From: Photobacterium salinisoli
GTDB taxonomy: Bacteria; Pseudomonadota; Gammaproteobacteria; Enterobacterales; Vibrionaceae
Length of the DNA stretch: 64,000 bases
Assembly: GCF_003614885.1 (NCBI RefSeq)
Contig: NZ_QZMS01000015.1
Coordinates: 186,001 to 250,000, forward strand
Direction of reading: 5' to 3'
This document shows positions 48,791-59,314 of this stretch, in pieces. The notes under the pieces are model-generated. The model searched no databases. It saw only the letters and a program-made list of their open reading frames with translations, and was not told the DNA's origin. Position 1 is the first letter of the stretch. Each line of letters opens with the position of its first letter. A program made the position numbers and the translations under genes.

Positions 48791-49762
48791 TTATGCCCCC
48801 AGCTTGTCCCGGAACCAGGCCGGTACGGTGTGATCCAGCCAGAAAACCGGCTCTCGCCAGTTGCCGCTGATAAAGCCGACGTGGCCGCCATGCCGGGTCA
48901 GGTGATAGTCAATGTGCGGCGGCAGCGGTTGCTTGGGAATCACAGCCTCGGTCATAAAAGGATCGTCGGCGGCATGGATCACCCGCAGTGGTGTAGTGAC
49001 CAGGGCCAGTTTGCCCAACCCGCTGCAGCGCTGGTAGTAATCCTCGGCATTACTGAAACCATGCAGGGGGGCGGTGACGGCATCGTCAAACTGGCGCAGC
49101 GAGCGCAGTGCTGTTATCTGCTCACTCTGAAAGGGCAGCACATCGGGCAAGGACGCCATTTTTTTCAGCATATTCCTCTTCATGGAACCCAGCAGGTAAC
49201 GCTGGTAGACCCGCGAAAACCCTTGCTGTATCCGATCTGAGCAGGCCGCCAGATCCAAAGGCGGTGAGATGACCTGAGCGGCAGTGAGTTCCGACGTTTC
49301 AGCGGTTTCGGCAAGATAATTGACCAGCATGTTACCGCCCAGCGAAACCCCCACCGCCAGCAGGGGATTGCAGGGAAAACGCTCACGCAGGTGGCGGATA
49401 AAAAAGGTGGCGTCAGAGGTTTCCCCCGAATGATAGCTTCTCGCCTGACGGTTAATTTCGCCGCTGCAGCCGCGAAAATGCATCATCACCCCCAGCCAGC
49501 CCTGTTGTTTGGCGGCAAACAGCAGGCTGTGGGCGTAGGGGCTGCGAAAACTGCCTTCCAGGCCGTGAAAGAGGATCATGACAGGCGTCTGCGCCGGGTG
49601 GTGAGACGGCGTGTCGGTCCAGACCAGATCGAGGAAATCATCATCCGGGGTCTGAATGCGCTCCGTCAGCGGCTCGAACCTGGCCTGACGACGAATAATC
49701 CGCGGCAGAATGGTTTGTAGATGGGCGTTACGCAGGCCAGCGGCAGGCTCAAAATGATACAT
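48791..49762 (-). CDS. yheT: Alpha/beta hydrolase YheT
   Basis: 323 residues of the AB-hydrolase YheT/embryogenesis-associated family, probably an esterase. The oxyanion-side motif is ILFHGLEGS, the nucleophile lies in VGVSLGGNML, and the acid and base are in HAADDPFM and RHGGHVGF. GGGAG precedes the ATG. It starts 11 bp after the MocR-type gene on the same strand, so the two are probably cotranscribed. The substrate is unknown. Confidence 0.92.
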   Translation of the reverse strand: MYHFEPAAGLRNAHLQTILPRIIRRQARFEPLTERIQTPDDDFLDLVWTDTPSHHPAQTPVMILFHGLEGSFRSPYAHSLLFAAKQQGWLGVMMHFRGCSGEINRQARSYHSGETSDATFFIRHLRERFPCNPLLAVGVSLGGNMLVNYLAETAETSELTAAQVISPPLDLAACSDRIQQGFSRVYQRYLLGSMKRNMLKKMASLPDVLPFQSEQITALRSLRQFDDAVTAPLHGFSNAEDYYQRCSGLGKLALVTTPLRVIHAADDPFMTEAVIPKQPLPPHIDYHLTRHGGHVGFISGNWREPVFWLDHTVPAWFRDKLGA

Positions 49763-49773
49763 CGGCTTCTCCC

Positions 49774-51174
49774 TTACAGCGGAAAATCAGGGTATGGCTC
49801 CTGAGCCAGCAGCTCAGCCAGGATCGCCAGACCTTGTTCAAGTTTATCATGACTGTGCGGCGCGCTGATGGCCAGACGCACAGCCTGATGAATCGTCGAG
49901 CCGGGCGGCGTAAACAGTTCGGCCGATTTGACGATCACGTCTCTGGCTTCGGCAGCCGCGACAAAGTCACTCAACCGCCAGTGGTCCGGCAAGGTGAGCC
50001 AGGCATGAAAGCTCTGCGCGTGATACTGAATGTGATAGGGATGCAGATAACGGTCGAGCAGGGCATGGCGCTGGATCATATCTTGCCGGATCCCGTTCAG
50101 CAGCCGGTCGGCATCGCCCTGGTGGATCAATGCGCAGGCCAAGGCACTGAGCAGCGGGCTGATCATCAGACAGTGATGGTGCAGCGCTGTGTTCAGTCTG
50201 TCCTGGTACTTGCTTGGCACCTGGATGTAACCAAGCCGCAACCCCGGAGCCAGGCATTTAGACAGGCTGCCGAAATGGATCACCTGTTCACTGTCGAGAT
50301 TGACCATTGGCGGCGGAACCTCGAGAGGTAGCAGGCCATTGACATCATCTTCAATGACCAGCACCTGATGGCGGCGGCACACCGCCAGAATCGCTTCGCG
50401 CCTTTCCCGGCTCATGACGGCTGTTGTAGGATTTTGCAGCGTCGGCGTGCAGTAAAGCATTCTGGGCTGATACAGGCGGCAGGCCGCGTCCAGACTCTCA
50501 GGGATCAGGCCTTCCTCATCCATCTCTACCGCTTTGACATTGAGCTGCATCTGACGGGCCAGCCCGAGAAAGCCGGGATAGACCACCTGTTCGGTCAGCA
50601 GATTATCACCACTGCGGCAAAACACAGACAGCACCAGCTGAATGGCATGCTGAGCGCCGGAGGTGAAATGCATACGCGCCGGGTCGAGCTGAGTACCATG
50701 GCGGCTGAGCCAGCGGCAAATCACCTCTCTGTGTTCGCTCAGCCCTTGCGGATCCTGGTACAGCATCAGGTGGTTGAGCTGGTCTGCCTGCTGCGCGATC
50801 GTCTGCATGGCCTGAGCCAGCGGTGCAGAGCGGTCGATATAGGGCGGGATGTTATAGCCAAAATTGCATTCATCAGGCGCCTGAGTGGGGTAATTGAACA
50901 CCCAGCCCGGACGGTGACTCTGACAGACGTACGTACCAGCGCCCACTCTGGCTTCCACCAGCCCCCGGCGTTCGGCTTCGGCATAGGCGCGGGTAATGGT
51001 TCCGACCGTGACCTGCAGTTTATCGGCCATGGCTCTGTGCGTCGGCAGCTTGCTGCCGGCTGCCAGTTGGCCGGATTCAATCAGGTATGCCATGGTCTCG
51101 GCCAGACGACGGTATTTGGGCAGCCCATCCTCACCCCGTGCGAAAAAATCTTGCTGAATTGTCTCGATTGTCAT
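49774..51174 (-). CDS. MocR-type regulator (GntR DNA-binding domain plus aminotransferase-like domain)
   Basis: 466 residues from the ATG at 51174 (MTIETIQQDFF). The GntR winged helix (about 18-85: KYRRLAETMAYLIESG ... VGTITRAYAEAERRGLVEARVGAGTYV) is followed by a fold-type I aminotransferase domain with the PLP lysine in HFGSLSKCLAPGLRLGY. MocR proteins sense PLP-amino acid adducts. It is divergent from a LysE-type exporter gene with a perfect palindrome between, so it likely controls that exporter. The upstream in-frame extension to 51321 overlaps the exporter gene and was rejected. Confidence 0.9.
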   Translation of the reverse strand: MTIETIQQDFFARGEDGLPKYRRLAETMAYLIESGQLAAGSKLPTHRAMADKLQVTVGTITRAYAEAERRGLVEARVGAGTYVCQSHRPGWVFNYPTQAPDECNFGYNIPPYIDRSAPLAQAMQTIAQQADQLNHLMLYQDPQGLSEHREVICRWLSRHGTQLDPARMHFTSGAQHAIQLVLSVFCRSGDNLLTEQVVYPGFLGLARQMQLNVKAVEMDEEGLIPESLDAACRLYQPRMLYCTPTLQNPTTAVMSRERREAILAVCRRHQVLVIEDDVNGLLPLEVPPPMVNLDSEQVIHFGSLSKCLAPGLRLGYIQVPSKYQDRLNTALHHHCLMISPLLSALACALIHQGDADRLLNGIRQDMIQRHALLDRYLHPYHIQYHAQSFHAWLTLPDHWRLSDFVAAAEARDVIVKSAELFTPPGSTIHQAVRLAISAPHSHDKLEQGLAILAELLAQEPYPDFPL

Positions 51175-51264
51175 GGTGACAATAAATCCTTTGATCCCAA
51201 CTATTTCCCTTGTTAGGCTGCATTTTGACCACTTTGTGGCAATAAAATCAAGCTGAAAATTAAA

Positions 51265-51278
51265 TTGTATCGATACAA
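51265..51278. promoter_or_regulatory. Palindrome in the mocR-lysE divergent gap
   Basis: TTGTATCGATACAA, a perfect 14-bp inverted repeat 26 bp before the exporter start and 90 bp before the regulator start. It is a good candidate operator for the MocR-type protein. Confidence 0.5.
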
Positions 51279-51303
51279 ATGGGTGTGAATCATGGAGTGG
51301 CAG

Positions 51304-51906
51304 ATGAATCTGGAATGGCAATTTTTGATCTCTCTGGCCGCATTTGCGGCCACGATGACCGGGACACCCGGGCCGAACAATATGATGGTGACAGCATCAG
51401 GTGCTAATTTTGGCTACTGGCGCACCGTGCCACACATGTTGGGCATTGGTGGGGGGCTGGTGAGTATGATTCTGCTGGTAGCGGCTGGGCTGGGGGTGCT
51501 TTTTGTGCGCTACCCTGTGTTGCATGAAGCCCTGCGCTGGCTTGGCAGTGCCTATTTACTGTATCTGGCCTGGAAGATTGCCTCATCAGGAGGAAGGGTG
51601 CAGACCGAAGACAGTGATGCCAGACCTATGTCGTTTTTTGCCGCGGCATTGTTTCAGTATGTCAATCCCAAAGCCTGGATGATGTCGGTGACGGCGATCA
51701 GTACCTTTACGATGAGCGGGGAAGGCTACTGGTTGTCTGCGGCGGCGGTTGCCCTGATTTTCTTTGTAGTGGGCTTTCCCTGCGTCTCACTCTGGGCCGG
51801 ATTCGGCACCATGATTGGCCGCTGGCTGAATCAGCCGAAAGCCAGACAGATTTTCAATCTGTTGATGGGCGCCTTGACCGCGGGTTGCGTGGTGATGATA
51901 TGGTAA
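51304..51906 (+). CDS. LysE/RhtB-family amino acid exporter
   Basis: 200 residues from the ATG at 51304, which has GGAG six bases upstream; an ATG at 51292 is also possible. The N-terminal FAATMTGTPGPNNMMV is the LysE-family signature. Five to six membrane segments are visible. FQYVNPKAWMMSVTA is the second conserved block. It exports an amino acid or derivative; the cargo is unknown, but the divergent MocR-type regulator suggests an amine or amino acid inducer. Confidence 0.9.
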   Translation: MNLEWQFLISLAAFAATMTGTPGPNNMMVTASGANFGYWRTVPHMLGIGGGLVSMILLVAAGLGVLFVRYPVLHEALRWLGSAYLLYLAWKIASSGGRVQTEDSDARPMSFFAAALFQYVNPKAWMMSVTAISTFTMSGEGYWLSAAAVALIFFVVGFPCVSLWAGFGTMIGRWLNQPKARQIFNLLMGALTAGCVVMIW

Positions 51907-51948
51907 GGCATCCAGGCTGCCTTGATCTTCTTGCTTTCACCCTGGTGG

Positions 51949-52422
51949 TCAGCCGCGAATTGCTGCTGTCAGGCTGGCGGCATTCAGGTGCTGGCAGTAC
52001 TGGGCCAGGTTGTCGGCAGGCGGTGGCAGCGCGGCTCTGGCCTGCTGCGCCTGATGGTTCAGGCAGCGGATCAGATCCTGCTGCTGGCTTTGCTCCAGCA
52101 GCAGCTCAAAATCCAGCATCTGCTGGTAACCCGACTGGTCGAGTTGAGGTTTCAGCGCGCGGCGCAACTGACGGTAGGCTGTCAGTTGGCCGTCGCTCGC
52201 GGTCAGCGCTTTATTCAGCTGGCGAATTTCTGTTTCTGACAAAGGGTACTGCTGGCTGTCCAGCCAGAGCAGTAACAAGGCCAGATTGACGTTACCCTGA
52301 AAATCGTCCTGAAGTTGCAGGCAGGCCTGGCTGACCCCGCCCAGACTGTAGTGCTGCAGGCAAAAGCGCCAGAACTGATCCGGCTGAAAAGGCTGACCGG
52401 CATAGTGTTCAGAATTTGGCAT
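51949..52422 (-). CDS. TIGR02444/DUF2390 family protein
   Basis: 157 residues, no signal or membrane segment. FWRFCLQHYSLGGVSQACLQLQDDFQGNVNLALLLLWLD is the family hallmark. The function is unknown. The start overlaps the last 14 bases of yheS on the same strand, so it is translationally coupled to this ABC-F factor, a gene neighbourhood common in gammaproteobacteria. Confidence 0.85.
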   Translation of the reverse strand: MPNSEHYAGQPFQPDQFWRFCLQHYSLGGVSQACLQLQDDFQGNVNLALLLLWLDSQQYPLSETEIRQLNKALTASDGQLTAYRQLRRALKPQLDQSGYQQMLDFELLLEQSQQQDLIRCLNHQAQQARAALPPPADNLAQYCQHLNAASLTAAIRG

Positions 52423-54337
52423 TGAAGTCCTGCTCCATCGTTTCTAACTGCTCGTGCAGTTCCATCCATTCCATTTCAACCTCTTCCAGAGCGGCTTTTG
52501 CCTGGCTCTGATCAAGCAGTGTCTGGTTGAGTTGGGCTTTGTTGTCCGCTTCATAGATGCTGGGATCAGACAAGGCGGCTTCCGCTGTCGCCAGCGACTG
52601 GCCGAGTTTTTCCATCTTAGCTTCCAGTTTTTCAACCTGTTTACGCAGCGGCGCAGTCTGTTTGCGGAATTCCGCCTCCAGACGTTTGAGCTCTTTGCGG
52701 GAAGCCGCGCTGTTATCTTTTCCGGCGGTGTCCGGCTTGCTGGCCTGTTGTTCACGACGCTCAGTACGTTGCTGCTCAGCCAGCCACTTGTGATAATCAT
52801 TGAGATCGCCATCAAAAGGCTCGACTTTTCTGTCGTGCACCAGATACAAATCGTCCGTGGTGGCGCGCAGCAGATAGCGGTCGTGGCTGACGATGACCAT
52901 CGCCCCTTCAAAGGACTGCAGAGCCAGCGTCAGTGCCTGACGCATGTCGAGATCCAAGTGGTTGGTCGGTTCATCCAGCAGCAGCAGGTTCGGGCGCTGC
53001 CAGACAATCAGTGCCAGTACCAGGCGGGCTTTTTCTCCCCCGGAAAAGGGGCCAACCAGATCCAGTGCCTTGTCGCCTTTGAAGCCAAAACTGCCGAGGT
53101 AGTCACGCAGTTGCTGCTCTGTTGCTTCCGGTGCCAGGCGGTTCATGTGCTGCAGTGGGGTTTCATCCAGGCGCAGGGTTTCCAGCTGGTGCTGGGCAAA
53201 ATAACCGATTTTCACCCCTTGCGAGTAAGTCAGCTCACCGGCCTGTACCGCCAGTTCACCTGAAAGTAATTTGATCAGGGTGGATTTACCGGCACCGTTA
53301 CGGCCCAGCAGACCAATTCGGCTGCCCGGTACCAGATTGAGGCGGATCTTATCCAGGATCGATGTCTCACCATAACCGGCCGCGACCTGATCCATCATCA
53401 TAATCGGGTTGGGCAGTGAGTCCGGCTCGCGGAATTCAAAGCTGAACGGGTTGTCGAACTGGGCGGGCAGCACTTTTTCCAGACGCTCCAGCGCCTTGAT
53501 CCGGCTTTGCGCCTGGCGGGCTTTGCTGGCTTTGTAGCGGAAGCGATCGATGTAAGACTGCATGTGCGACATTTGCTTTTGCTGCTTCTGATACATCGAC
53601 TGCTGCAGGATCAGTTTTTCCGCCCGCTGGTTCTCAAATGACGAATAGTTACCTGTGTACTCATTCAGGCGTTGGTTTTCGACATGAATAATACGCCCGA
53701 CAACAGGATCGAGAAAATCGCGGTCGTGCGAAATCAGTACCAGAGTGCCCCGGTAATTTTGCAGCCATTTTTCCAGCCACAGCACGGCATCAAGATCCAG
53801 GTGGTTGGTCGGCTCATCGAGCAGCAGTAAATCTGAGCGACACAGCAGGGCCTGGGCAAGATTGAGGCGCATGCGCCAGCCACCGGAGAACTGTGTCAGG
53901 TTCCAGTCCATCTGGGCCTGAGAAAAGCCCAGGCCATCGAGCAGTTCGGATGCCCGGGCTTTAATGCTGTAACCGCCAATCGCGTCGAGCTTGTCGTGCA
54001 GCAGGGCAACCTTGTTACCGTCATCGGCCTGTTCTGCCGCCAGCAGTGCCTGTTCCAGCTGGCGGTATTCGCGGTCACCGTCAATCACATAATCCAGTGC
54101 GGTACGTTCCAGAGCCGGCGTTTCCTGTGCCACCCAGGCCAGCTCCCAGTGCGATGGGACAGAATGTTGCCCGGCATCGACGGTCAGCTCGTTCTTGATC
54201 AGCGAAAACAGCGTGGATTTCCCGCAGCCATTCTTGCCCACCAGTCCGACTTTATCGCCAGGATGAATAGTGGCAGTTGCCTGATCTAAAAGGACATTTC
54301 CGCCCCTGAGTAATTGAATATCAGAAAAAGTGATCAT
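52409..54337 (-). CDS. yheS: ABC-F ATPase YheS
   Basis: 642 residues, soluble, with two ABC modules: Walker [10 protein letters not shown] (about 35-43) and GRNGAGKST (about 343-351), signatures FSGGWRMRL and FSGGEKARL, and two [14 protein letters not shown]alker B motifs. The linker between (about 240-290, [17 protein letters not shown]) and the C-terminal coiled coil (about 545-640) are typical of ABC-F translation factors. They act in the ribosomal E site to rescue stalled synthesis; the YheS role is less known than that of EttA. Confidence 0.95.
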   Translation of the reverse strand: MITFSDIQLLRGGNVLLDQATATIHPGDKVGLVGKNGCGKSTLFSLIKNELTVDAGQHSVPSHWELAWVAQETPALERTALDYVIDGDREYRQLEQALLAAEQADDGNKVALLHDKLDAIGGYSIKARASELLDGLGFSQAQMDWNLTQFSGGWRMRLNLAQALLCRSDLLLLDEPTNHLDLDAVLWLEKWLQNYRGTLVLISHDRDFLDPVVGRIIHVENQRLNEYTGNYSSFENQRAEKLILQQSMYQKQQKQMSHMQSYIDRFRYKASKARQAQSRIKALERLEKVLPAQFDNPFSFEFREPDSLPNPIMMMDQVAAGYGETSILDKIRLNLVPGSRIGLLGRNGAGKSTLIKLLSGELAVQAGELTYSQGVKIGYFAQHQLETLRLDETPLQHMNRLAPEATEQQLRDYLGSFGFKGDKALDLVGPFSGGEKARLVLALIVWQRPNLLLLDEPTNHLDLDMRQALTLALQSFEGAMVIVSHDRYLLRATTDDLYLVHDRKVEPFDGDLNDYHKWLAEQQRTERREQQASKPDTAGKDNSAASRKELKRLEAEFRKQTAPLRKQVEKLEAKMEKLGQSLATAEAALSDPSIYEADNKAQLNQTLLDQSQAKAALEEVEMEWMELHEQLETMEQDFNAKF

Positions 54338-54578
54338 AGCCTGTTACTACCGGCTGTTGCCGCTCCACAACAAATAGGTTTCTGGTGCGGCAGTCTATAC
54401 TAAACATCGGTTAACTGCGAACAAGGCCGAAGACCCGGGAACGGGCAGCGCATTATTTTGCTGTTGAAATCTCAGGAATTAAGCGATCTTTTGGCGCCAG
54501 AATTCGGTATGATGTTTCAAGAGCCGGGACATCCCGTTAATGCTCATGATGTTACTCAGGGAAATGAGGACCAGGCCA

Positions 54579-55154
54579 ATGGAGCACGCCCCACCACGCA
54601 TTCTGCTGATTTACGCGCATCCGGATCCTGATGCGTCTGTTGCCAACAAAGCCATGCTATCGGCAGTGGCGAATCTGCCTCATGTGACGTTTCACGATCT
54701 TTACGGTAAATATCCGGACTTTTTCATCGATATCACTTATGAACGTACCTTGCTGGCTCAGCATGATATTTTGGTTTTTCAGCACCCTCTTTATATGTAC
54801 TCATGCCCTTCACTGCTCAAAGAATGGATTGATGTGGTACTCAGCAAAGGGTTCGCCCATGGGGATGGCAAGGCAACCAAGGGCAAATACTGGCGTTCAG
54901 TCATCACCACGGGCGGGGCGGCCGAAGCCTACACGCCGGATGGTTATAACCGCAGCAGTGTGGGTGACATTCTGAAACCGTTTGAACTCACTGCAGAGCT
55001 GTGCCAGATGCATTGGATACCCCCTCTGGTGCTGCACTGGGCACGGCGGGTGCCGGATGCTGAACGGCGCGAACATGCGCAGTTGTACCGTGAGTGGCTG
55101 ATCTCGCCGTTGGCCGAGACCGGCGCCGACAGGGAGAAGCGTTATGGCGTCTGA
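54579..55154 (+). CDS. kefG: KefG, ancillary oxidoreductase of the KefB potassium efflux system
   Basis: 191 residues from the ATG at 54579, with AGGA eight bases upstream; ATGs at 54564 or 54540 are alternatives. Flavodoxin-like quinone reductase fold: [56 protein letters not shown] and [10 protein letters not shown]. KefG is needed for full KefB activity during electrophile stress. It overlaps kefB by 11 bases. Confidence 0.93.
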   Translation: MEHAPPRILLIYAHPDPDASVANKAMLSAVANLPHVTFHDLYGKYPDFFIDITYERTLLAQHDILVFQHPLYMYSCPSLLKEWIDVVLSKGFAHGDGKATKGKYWRSVITTGGAAEAYTPDGYNRSSVGDILKPFELTAELCQMHWIPPLVLHWARRVPDAERREHAQLYREWLISPLAETGADREKRYGV

Positions 55155-56949
55155 TGTATTGAGTGCCGGTGTGGTGTTTCTGGCGGCGGCGGTGGTGGCT
55201 GTGCCGGTTGCCCAGCGTCTCGGGCTGGGATCGGTGTTGGGCTATCTGCTGGCCGGGATCGGCATTGGCCCCTGGGGGCTGGGGCTGATCAATGATGTGG
55301 AGGAAGTGTTGCATTTCTCCGAGTTCGGGGTCGTTCTGCTGCTGTTTCTGATTGGCCTGGAGCTGAATCCCAGCAAACTCTGGCAAATGCGACAACCCAT
55401 TCTGGGCCTGGGCGGCAGTCAGGTGGTACTGACCAGTTTAGTGATTGCCTCACTGGTACTGGTGTGCGGGCAGTTTGTCGGGGCGGTGGATTGGCGGGTC
55501 GCTCTGGTGATAGGGATGGGGCTGGCGTTATCTTCCACCGCGATAGCACTGCGGATCATTGAAGAGCAGGGCATCGGCGGCTCGCAAACCGGGCAGTCCG
55601 GCTTTGCCGTGCTGCTGTTTCAGGATATTGCCGTGATCCCTATGCTCGCCGTGTTACCTCTGCTGGCGGGCAGCGATGGTGGCACCTGGCTTGATTTGGT
55701 CGCCATGGTGGCTGGTATAGCGGTATTGCTGGTCGGTGGCCATTTCCTTCTGCGGCCTTTGTTTCGCTGGGTTGTGATGTCTGGGGTACGCGAGCTTTTT
55801 ACCGTCACGGCTCTGCTGCTGGTGATAGGTATTGCGCTGGGCATGGAAATTCTCGGCCTGTCGATGGCGCTGGGTACTTTTCTGGCCGGGGTGCTGCTGG
55901 CGGAAAGCGAGTACCGGCATGAGCTGGAAATTGCCATCGAGCCGTTTAAAGGGTTGCTGCTCGGCCTGTTTTTTATCTCTGTCGGTATGGCGGTAAATCT
56001 CGGCCTGCTGCTGGAGTACCCGTTACAAATTCTCGCGGCCGTTGTGGCCCTGGTGGTGATTAAGGGCTTAATCCTGTATCTGCTGGCCCGCCTGTTCGGT
56101 ATTCAGGCCAAGTCGCGCAGCCAGATGGCAGCCATTCTCAGTCAGGGCGGTGAATTTGCTTTTGTACTCTTTACTGCTGCACGCAGTGAAGGGTTGTTAG
56201 AGGCAGATCTGAGCAGTTTCTTATTGGTGGTGGTGAGTCTGTCTATGATGACCACGCCTCTGATCTTGCGTTTACAGGACAAATGGTTCATCCGCACTTT
56301 TAAGGCTGAAGCCAGCGATGAACCGGAATCTGATGTGGTTGATCGCGAACCCAGAGTGATCATTACCGGGTTTGGCCGTTTTGGTCAGGTCGTCGGCAGG
56401 CTGCTGTTTGCCAATAAAATCCGGGTCACTATATTAGAACGGGATCCAAGTCAGATTCAGTTCCTGCGTAAGTTTGGCTATAAGGTGTATTATGGCGATG
56501 CCAGCCAGCTCGATTTACTGCGTGCGGCGGGCGCAGAAAAAGCAGAAGCTATCATTATCTGTACCGACAATCCGGAAGAGGTGATGCAGGTGGTTGCGCT
56601 TTGCCAGCAGCATTTTCCGCGCCTGAAAATACTGGCACGCGCCCGCAGCCGGGTGGAAGCGCATCAGTTACTCAGCCATGGCGTGGAAAGGTTTTCTCGT
56701 GAGACCTTTGCCGGCGCGCTGGATCTGGGACGCCAGGCACTGGTTGCACTGGGCATGCATCCCTACAAAGCCAAACGGGCAGAAGCACATTTTCGGAAAT
56801 TAGATACCACCGCCTTGCGGGACTTATTGCCCCAGCATTCAGAAGATGTTCACTTAGCTACCCGGGCCAGAGAAGCCCGTAAAGAGCTGGAAGAGATCTT
56901 CGATCGGGAAATGCGGGGTGAACGTGAGCGACACAATGGCTGGGACTGA
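55144..56949 (+). CDS. kefB: Glutathione-gated potassium/proton antiporter KefB
   Basis: 601 residues. A CPA2 transporter domain with about 12 membrane helices ([43 protein letters not shown]) is followed from about residue 400 by an RCK-N domain ([17 protein letters not shown] ... [10 protein letters not shown]). Glutathione keeps it shut; glutathione adducts open it so that cytoplasmic acidification protects against electrophiles. The order kefG-kefB and neighbours yheS and yheV support KefB over KefC. Confidence 0.94.
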   Translation: MASDVLSAGVVFLAAAVVAVPVAQRLGLGSVLGYLLAGIGIGPWGLGLINDVEEVLHFSEFGVVLLLFLIGLELNPSKLWQMRQPILGLGGSQVVLTSLVIASLVLVCGQFVGAVDWRVALVIGMGLALSSTAIALRIIEEQGIGGSQTGQSGFAVLLFQDIAVIPMLAVLPLLAGSDGGTWLDLVAMVAGIAVLLVGGHFLLRPLFRWVVMSGVRELFTVTALLLVIGIALGMEILGLSMALGTFLAGVLLAESEYRHELEIAIEPFKGLLLGLFFISVGMAVNLGLLLEYPLQILAAVVALVVIKGLILYLLARLFGIQAKSRSQMAAILSQGGEFAFVLFTAARSEGLLEADLSSFLLVVVSLSMMTTPLILRLQDKWFIRTFKAEASDEPESDVVDREPRVIITGFGRFGQVVGRLLFANKIRVTILERDPSQIQFLRKFGYKVYYGDASQLDLLRAAGAEKAEAIIICTDNPEEVMQVVALCQQHFPRLKILARARSRVEAHQLLSHGVERFSRETFAGALDLGRQALVALGMHPYKAKRAEAHFRKLDTTALRDLLPQHSEDVHLATRAREARKELEEIFDREMRGERERHNGWD

Positions 56950-56994
56950 CCGGCCGACAGGCCAGCAGAACCTGGCAGTAGCAGGAAAGGAACC

Positions 56995-57204
56995 ATGAGT
57001 AAGAAACGCTTTATCGCCGGGGCTGTATGTCCGGCATGCCAGCAGCAAGATACTCTTCGCTGGTGGTTGGAAAATGAGGTAGAGAAAGTCGAGTGTGTGG
57101 CTTGTCATCATACTGATACGCGCCTGCCTAAGTCGGTTGAAGACAGTAAACATGTTACGGGCACAACATCAGAGCAGGTGATTGGTATTTTCAAGCCGGA
57201 ATAA
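56995..57204 (+). CDS. yheV: YheV-family putative zinc ribbon protein
   Basis: 69 residues. CPACQQQD and CVACHHTD give two CxxC knuckles (C12/C15 and C34/C37), enough for one zinc ribbon. MSKKRFIAGAVCPAC opens as in E. coli YheV. The function is unknown. AAAGGAA lies just before the ATG. It sits between kefB and slyD as in enterics. Confidence 0.9.
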   Translation: MSKKRFIAGAVCPACQQQDTLRWWLENEVEKVECVACHHTDTRLPKSVEDSKHVTGTTSEQVIGIFKPE

Positions 57205-57290
57205 AACCGTCGGCGCGAACAAAATTGGCGTCATAGCCGGCAGATCCGGTATGATGGCGGATTAAATCCCTGCTCAAATTCGGAGTAAAC

Positions 57291-57818
57291 ATGAAAGTCG
57301 CTAAAGACACAGTAGTAAGCCTGGCTTATCAAGTGAAAACTGAAGAGGGCGTCGTTGTTGACGAGTCAACCACTGAGGCGCCACTTGATTACCTGCATGG
57401 CCACAGCAACCTGATCGTTGGTCTGGAAAATGCGCTGGAAGGTCGTGAAGTTGGCGACAAATTCGAAGTGACTGTGGCCCCGGAAGAGGCTTATGGCGAG
57501 CACCATGAAGAAATGGTTCAGCGTGTACCGGCTGAAGTCTTCCAGGGTGTCGATGAGATTACCGTAGGAATGCGTTTCCTGGCAGATACCGATCAGGGCC
57601 CTATCCCTGTTGAAGTGACTGAAGTGGATGGCGATGAAGTGGTGGTTGACGGTAACCACATGCTGGCGGGTCAGACTCTGACATTTAACGTTGAAATCGT
57701 TGCCACCCGAGCGGCGACTGAAGATGAGATTGCGCACGGCCATATCCATCAGGAAGGCGGTTGTGGCCATGACCACGATCACGACCATGATCATGATGGC
57801 GGTTGCTGCAACCACTAA
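57291..57818 (+). CDS. slyD: FKBP-type prolyl isomerase and metallochaperone SlyD
   Basis: 175 residues. FKBP domain MKVAKDTVVSLAYQVKTEEG with the insert-in-flap chaperone domain (GEHHEEMVQRVPAEVF). The C-terminal tail (about 150-175) is rich in His, Asp and Cys (GHIHQEGGCGHDHDHDHDHD) and binds nickel or zinc; in E. coli it aids hydrogenase nickel insertion. The tail is shorter than in E. coli. A terminator follows. Confidence 0.95.
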   Translation: MKVAKDTVVSLAYQVKTEEGVVVDESTTEAPLDYLHGHSNLIVGLENALEGREVGDKFEVTVAPEEAYGEHHEEMVQRVPAEVFQGVDEITVGMRFLADTDQGPIPVEVTEVDGDEVVVDGNHMLAGQTLTFNVEIVATRAATEDEIAHGHIHQEGGCGHDHDHDHDHDGGCCNH

Positions 57819-57837
57819 GTCATCTTGTCATGACGAC

Positions 57838-57866
57838 AAAACGGGAAGCTCAGGCTTCCCGTTTTT
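57838..57866. terminator. Terminator of slyD
   Basis: AAAACGGGAAGC - TCAG - GCTTCCCGTTTTT, with A- and T-runs; it also faces the convergent slyX. Confidence 0.9.
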
Positions 57867-57900
57867 GTATCATCAGTTTATCCGTGCTTTCTGCGCGGCA

Positions 57901-58125
57901 TCAGTAATGCGGTGGCGGGGTCTCTTCACTTTCACTGGCGATATTGGACACCTGAGAGCCTTGCACTTTACCGGCTAAATAGCGCACCTGTACCAGCAGT
58001 TTGTCGAGCAGAAACTGCTGCTGGGTCAATGCGCTGTTCAGCTCTTCAATGGTCTGTTCCTGAAAAGCCTGTTTCATTTCCAGCTCATCAATCTGAGCCT
58101 GTAGCTTTTGTTCAATCTCTGTCAT
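57901..58125 (-). CDS. slyX: SlyX coiled-coil protein
   Basis: 74 residues from the ATG at 58125 ([30 protein letters not shown]). It is coiled coil for most of its length and ends in the family-defining [15 protein letters not shown]. The function is unknown. The frame is open upstream, but that part overlaps the WD40 gene. It follows the WD40 lipoprotein gene by 28 bp on the same strand. Confidence 0.93.
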   Translation of the reverse strand: MTEIEQKLQAQIDELEMKQAFQEQTIEELNSALTQQQFLLDKLLVQVRYLAGKVQGSQVSNIASESEETPPPHY

Positions 58126-58153
58126 TGTTAATGTCGGCTGCTGTTTACTGTGT

Positions 58154-59134
58154 TCAGTCAGTGATATACCAGTCCTGGGCGATGCCGGCTGAGCTGCCTG
58201 AGCGAACGTCACCGTCTGGTGTGATGGCCACATCATACACCACCGCCGACCCCGGACGCTCGTTTTCTTGCGTGGCGGCTTTCCAGTAAGCTTCCCGTTC
58301 CCCGGTTGAAGTGTTCCAAAGCTCTACCCGTTTGGAGGGGGTACCTGTTGCCAGATAGCTGCCGTCATCAGAAAAACGTGAACTGGAAAAGTTTTGCTGT
58401 CTCAGGCGTATGGCCAGTGCCGACTGTTTATGGCCGTCGGACAAATCCCAGAGAAACGCCTGATTACCGCTGTCTGCGGTGAAAGCCAGCTTGCCGTCTC
58501 GCTGCAGGGCGACCTGGTTGACCCGCGTCGGGTGTTCAAACCGATAAAGAATCTGGCCGCTGACCGTATCCCAGAGATAAGCCAGATTGTCATCTCCACC
58601 GGAAAGGGCGTAACGGCCGTTGGGGGAAAGGGCGACGGCATTGACTTTTTCTCTGTGGGCAAGGAACTCCAGCCGTCTTCCGTTGCCCAAGTCGACGTAC
58701 AGCGCTTTACCGTTTGACAGTGCCAGGAGTATCTGTTTGCCGTCATTGGCGATGGCCGCATCACGTATGATGCCGTCAGAGACAGACCATAATCCCTGTG
58801 CCTGGCTCCAGGCCAGATCCCATATCGCAAAGTTTTGTGCGGTCACAGTAATGGCAAACCGCTGATTGTCGGATATCTCGCTGTTTGTCACTGTTGTGTG
58901 ATGTGGATCTTGAGAACCTAAATCAGCTAACTTTTTGTTTTGCTGTAGATCCCAGAGCACGATACCTTGTTGAACTGAATAAACTAACGCAAAGCGACCA
59001 TCCCGGCTCAGGCTGAATGTGGTGGCGCCGTCAGCGGTCAGATTCCAGCGCTGGCGTTCCGGGCCGGAAATATCACAACCGGTCAGTGTAAAGAGTGCCA
59101 GAATGAAAGTTGCTGCTAAAAATAATGAGCGCAT
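58154..59134 (-). CDS. WD40-repeat lipoprotein
   Basis: 326 residues. Signal peptide with lipobox LTGC (Cys at about 20), so it is lipid-anchored in the envelope; Asp at position +2 (CD) would favour inner-membrane retention by the Lol rule. The rest reads as a beta-propeller of WD-type repeats: [95 protein letters not shown]. It is a scaffold for unknown partners. It is upstream of slyX and divergent from fkpA. Confidence 0.85.
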   Translation of the reverse strand: MRSLFLAATFILALFTLTGCDISGPERQRWNLTADGATTFSLSRDGRFALVYSVQQGIVLWDLQQNKKLADLGSQDPHHTTVTNSEISDNQRFAITVTAQNFAIWDLAWSQAQGLWSVSDGIIRDAAIANDGKQILLALSNGKALYVDLGNGRRLEFLAHREKVNAVALSPNGRYALSGGDDNLAYLWDTVSGQILYRFEHPTRVNQVALQRDGKLAFTADSGNQAFLWDLSDGHKQSALAIRLRQQNFSSSRFSDDGSYLATGTPSKRVELWNTSTGEREAYWKAATQENERPGSAVVYDVAITPDGDVRSGSSAGIAQDWYITD

Positions 59135-59263
59135 GGATCGTACTTTCCGTTTTAAGACTATTGCGTTCCGGCTGTGACGTATTTGTGTCCGACGCAGTGA
59201 ATGACGGTAAGAAAATAGTTGGTATTAGTATATTGATATGGCATGGTTTTAACATAGCTGTGT

Positions 59264-59292
59264 GGAACCTTGCGTAAAATTAAGAGCTTAGA
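59264..59292 (+). promoter_or_regulatory. Possible sigma-E-type promoter of fkpA
   Basis: GGAACCTT at 59264-59271, 16 bases, then TTAGA at 59288-59292. The -35 is close to the GGAACTT of sigma-E promoters; the -10 is weaker. E. coli fkpA belongs to the envelope-stress regulon, which makes the match meaningful. Confidence 0.35.
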
Positions 59293-59314
59293 CTCTGAAT
59301 AAATGGAGAGATAC

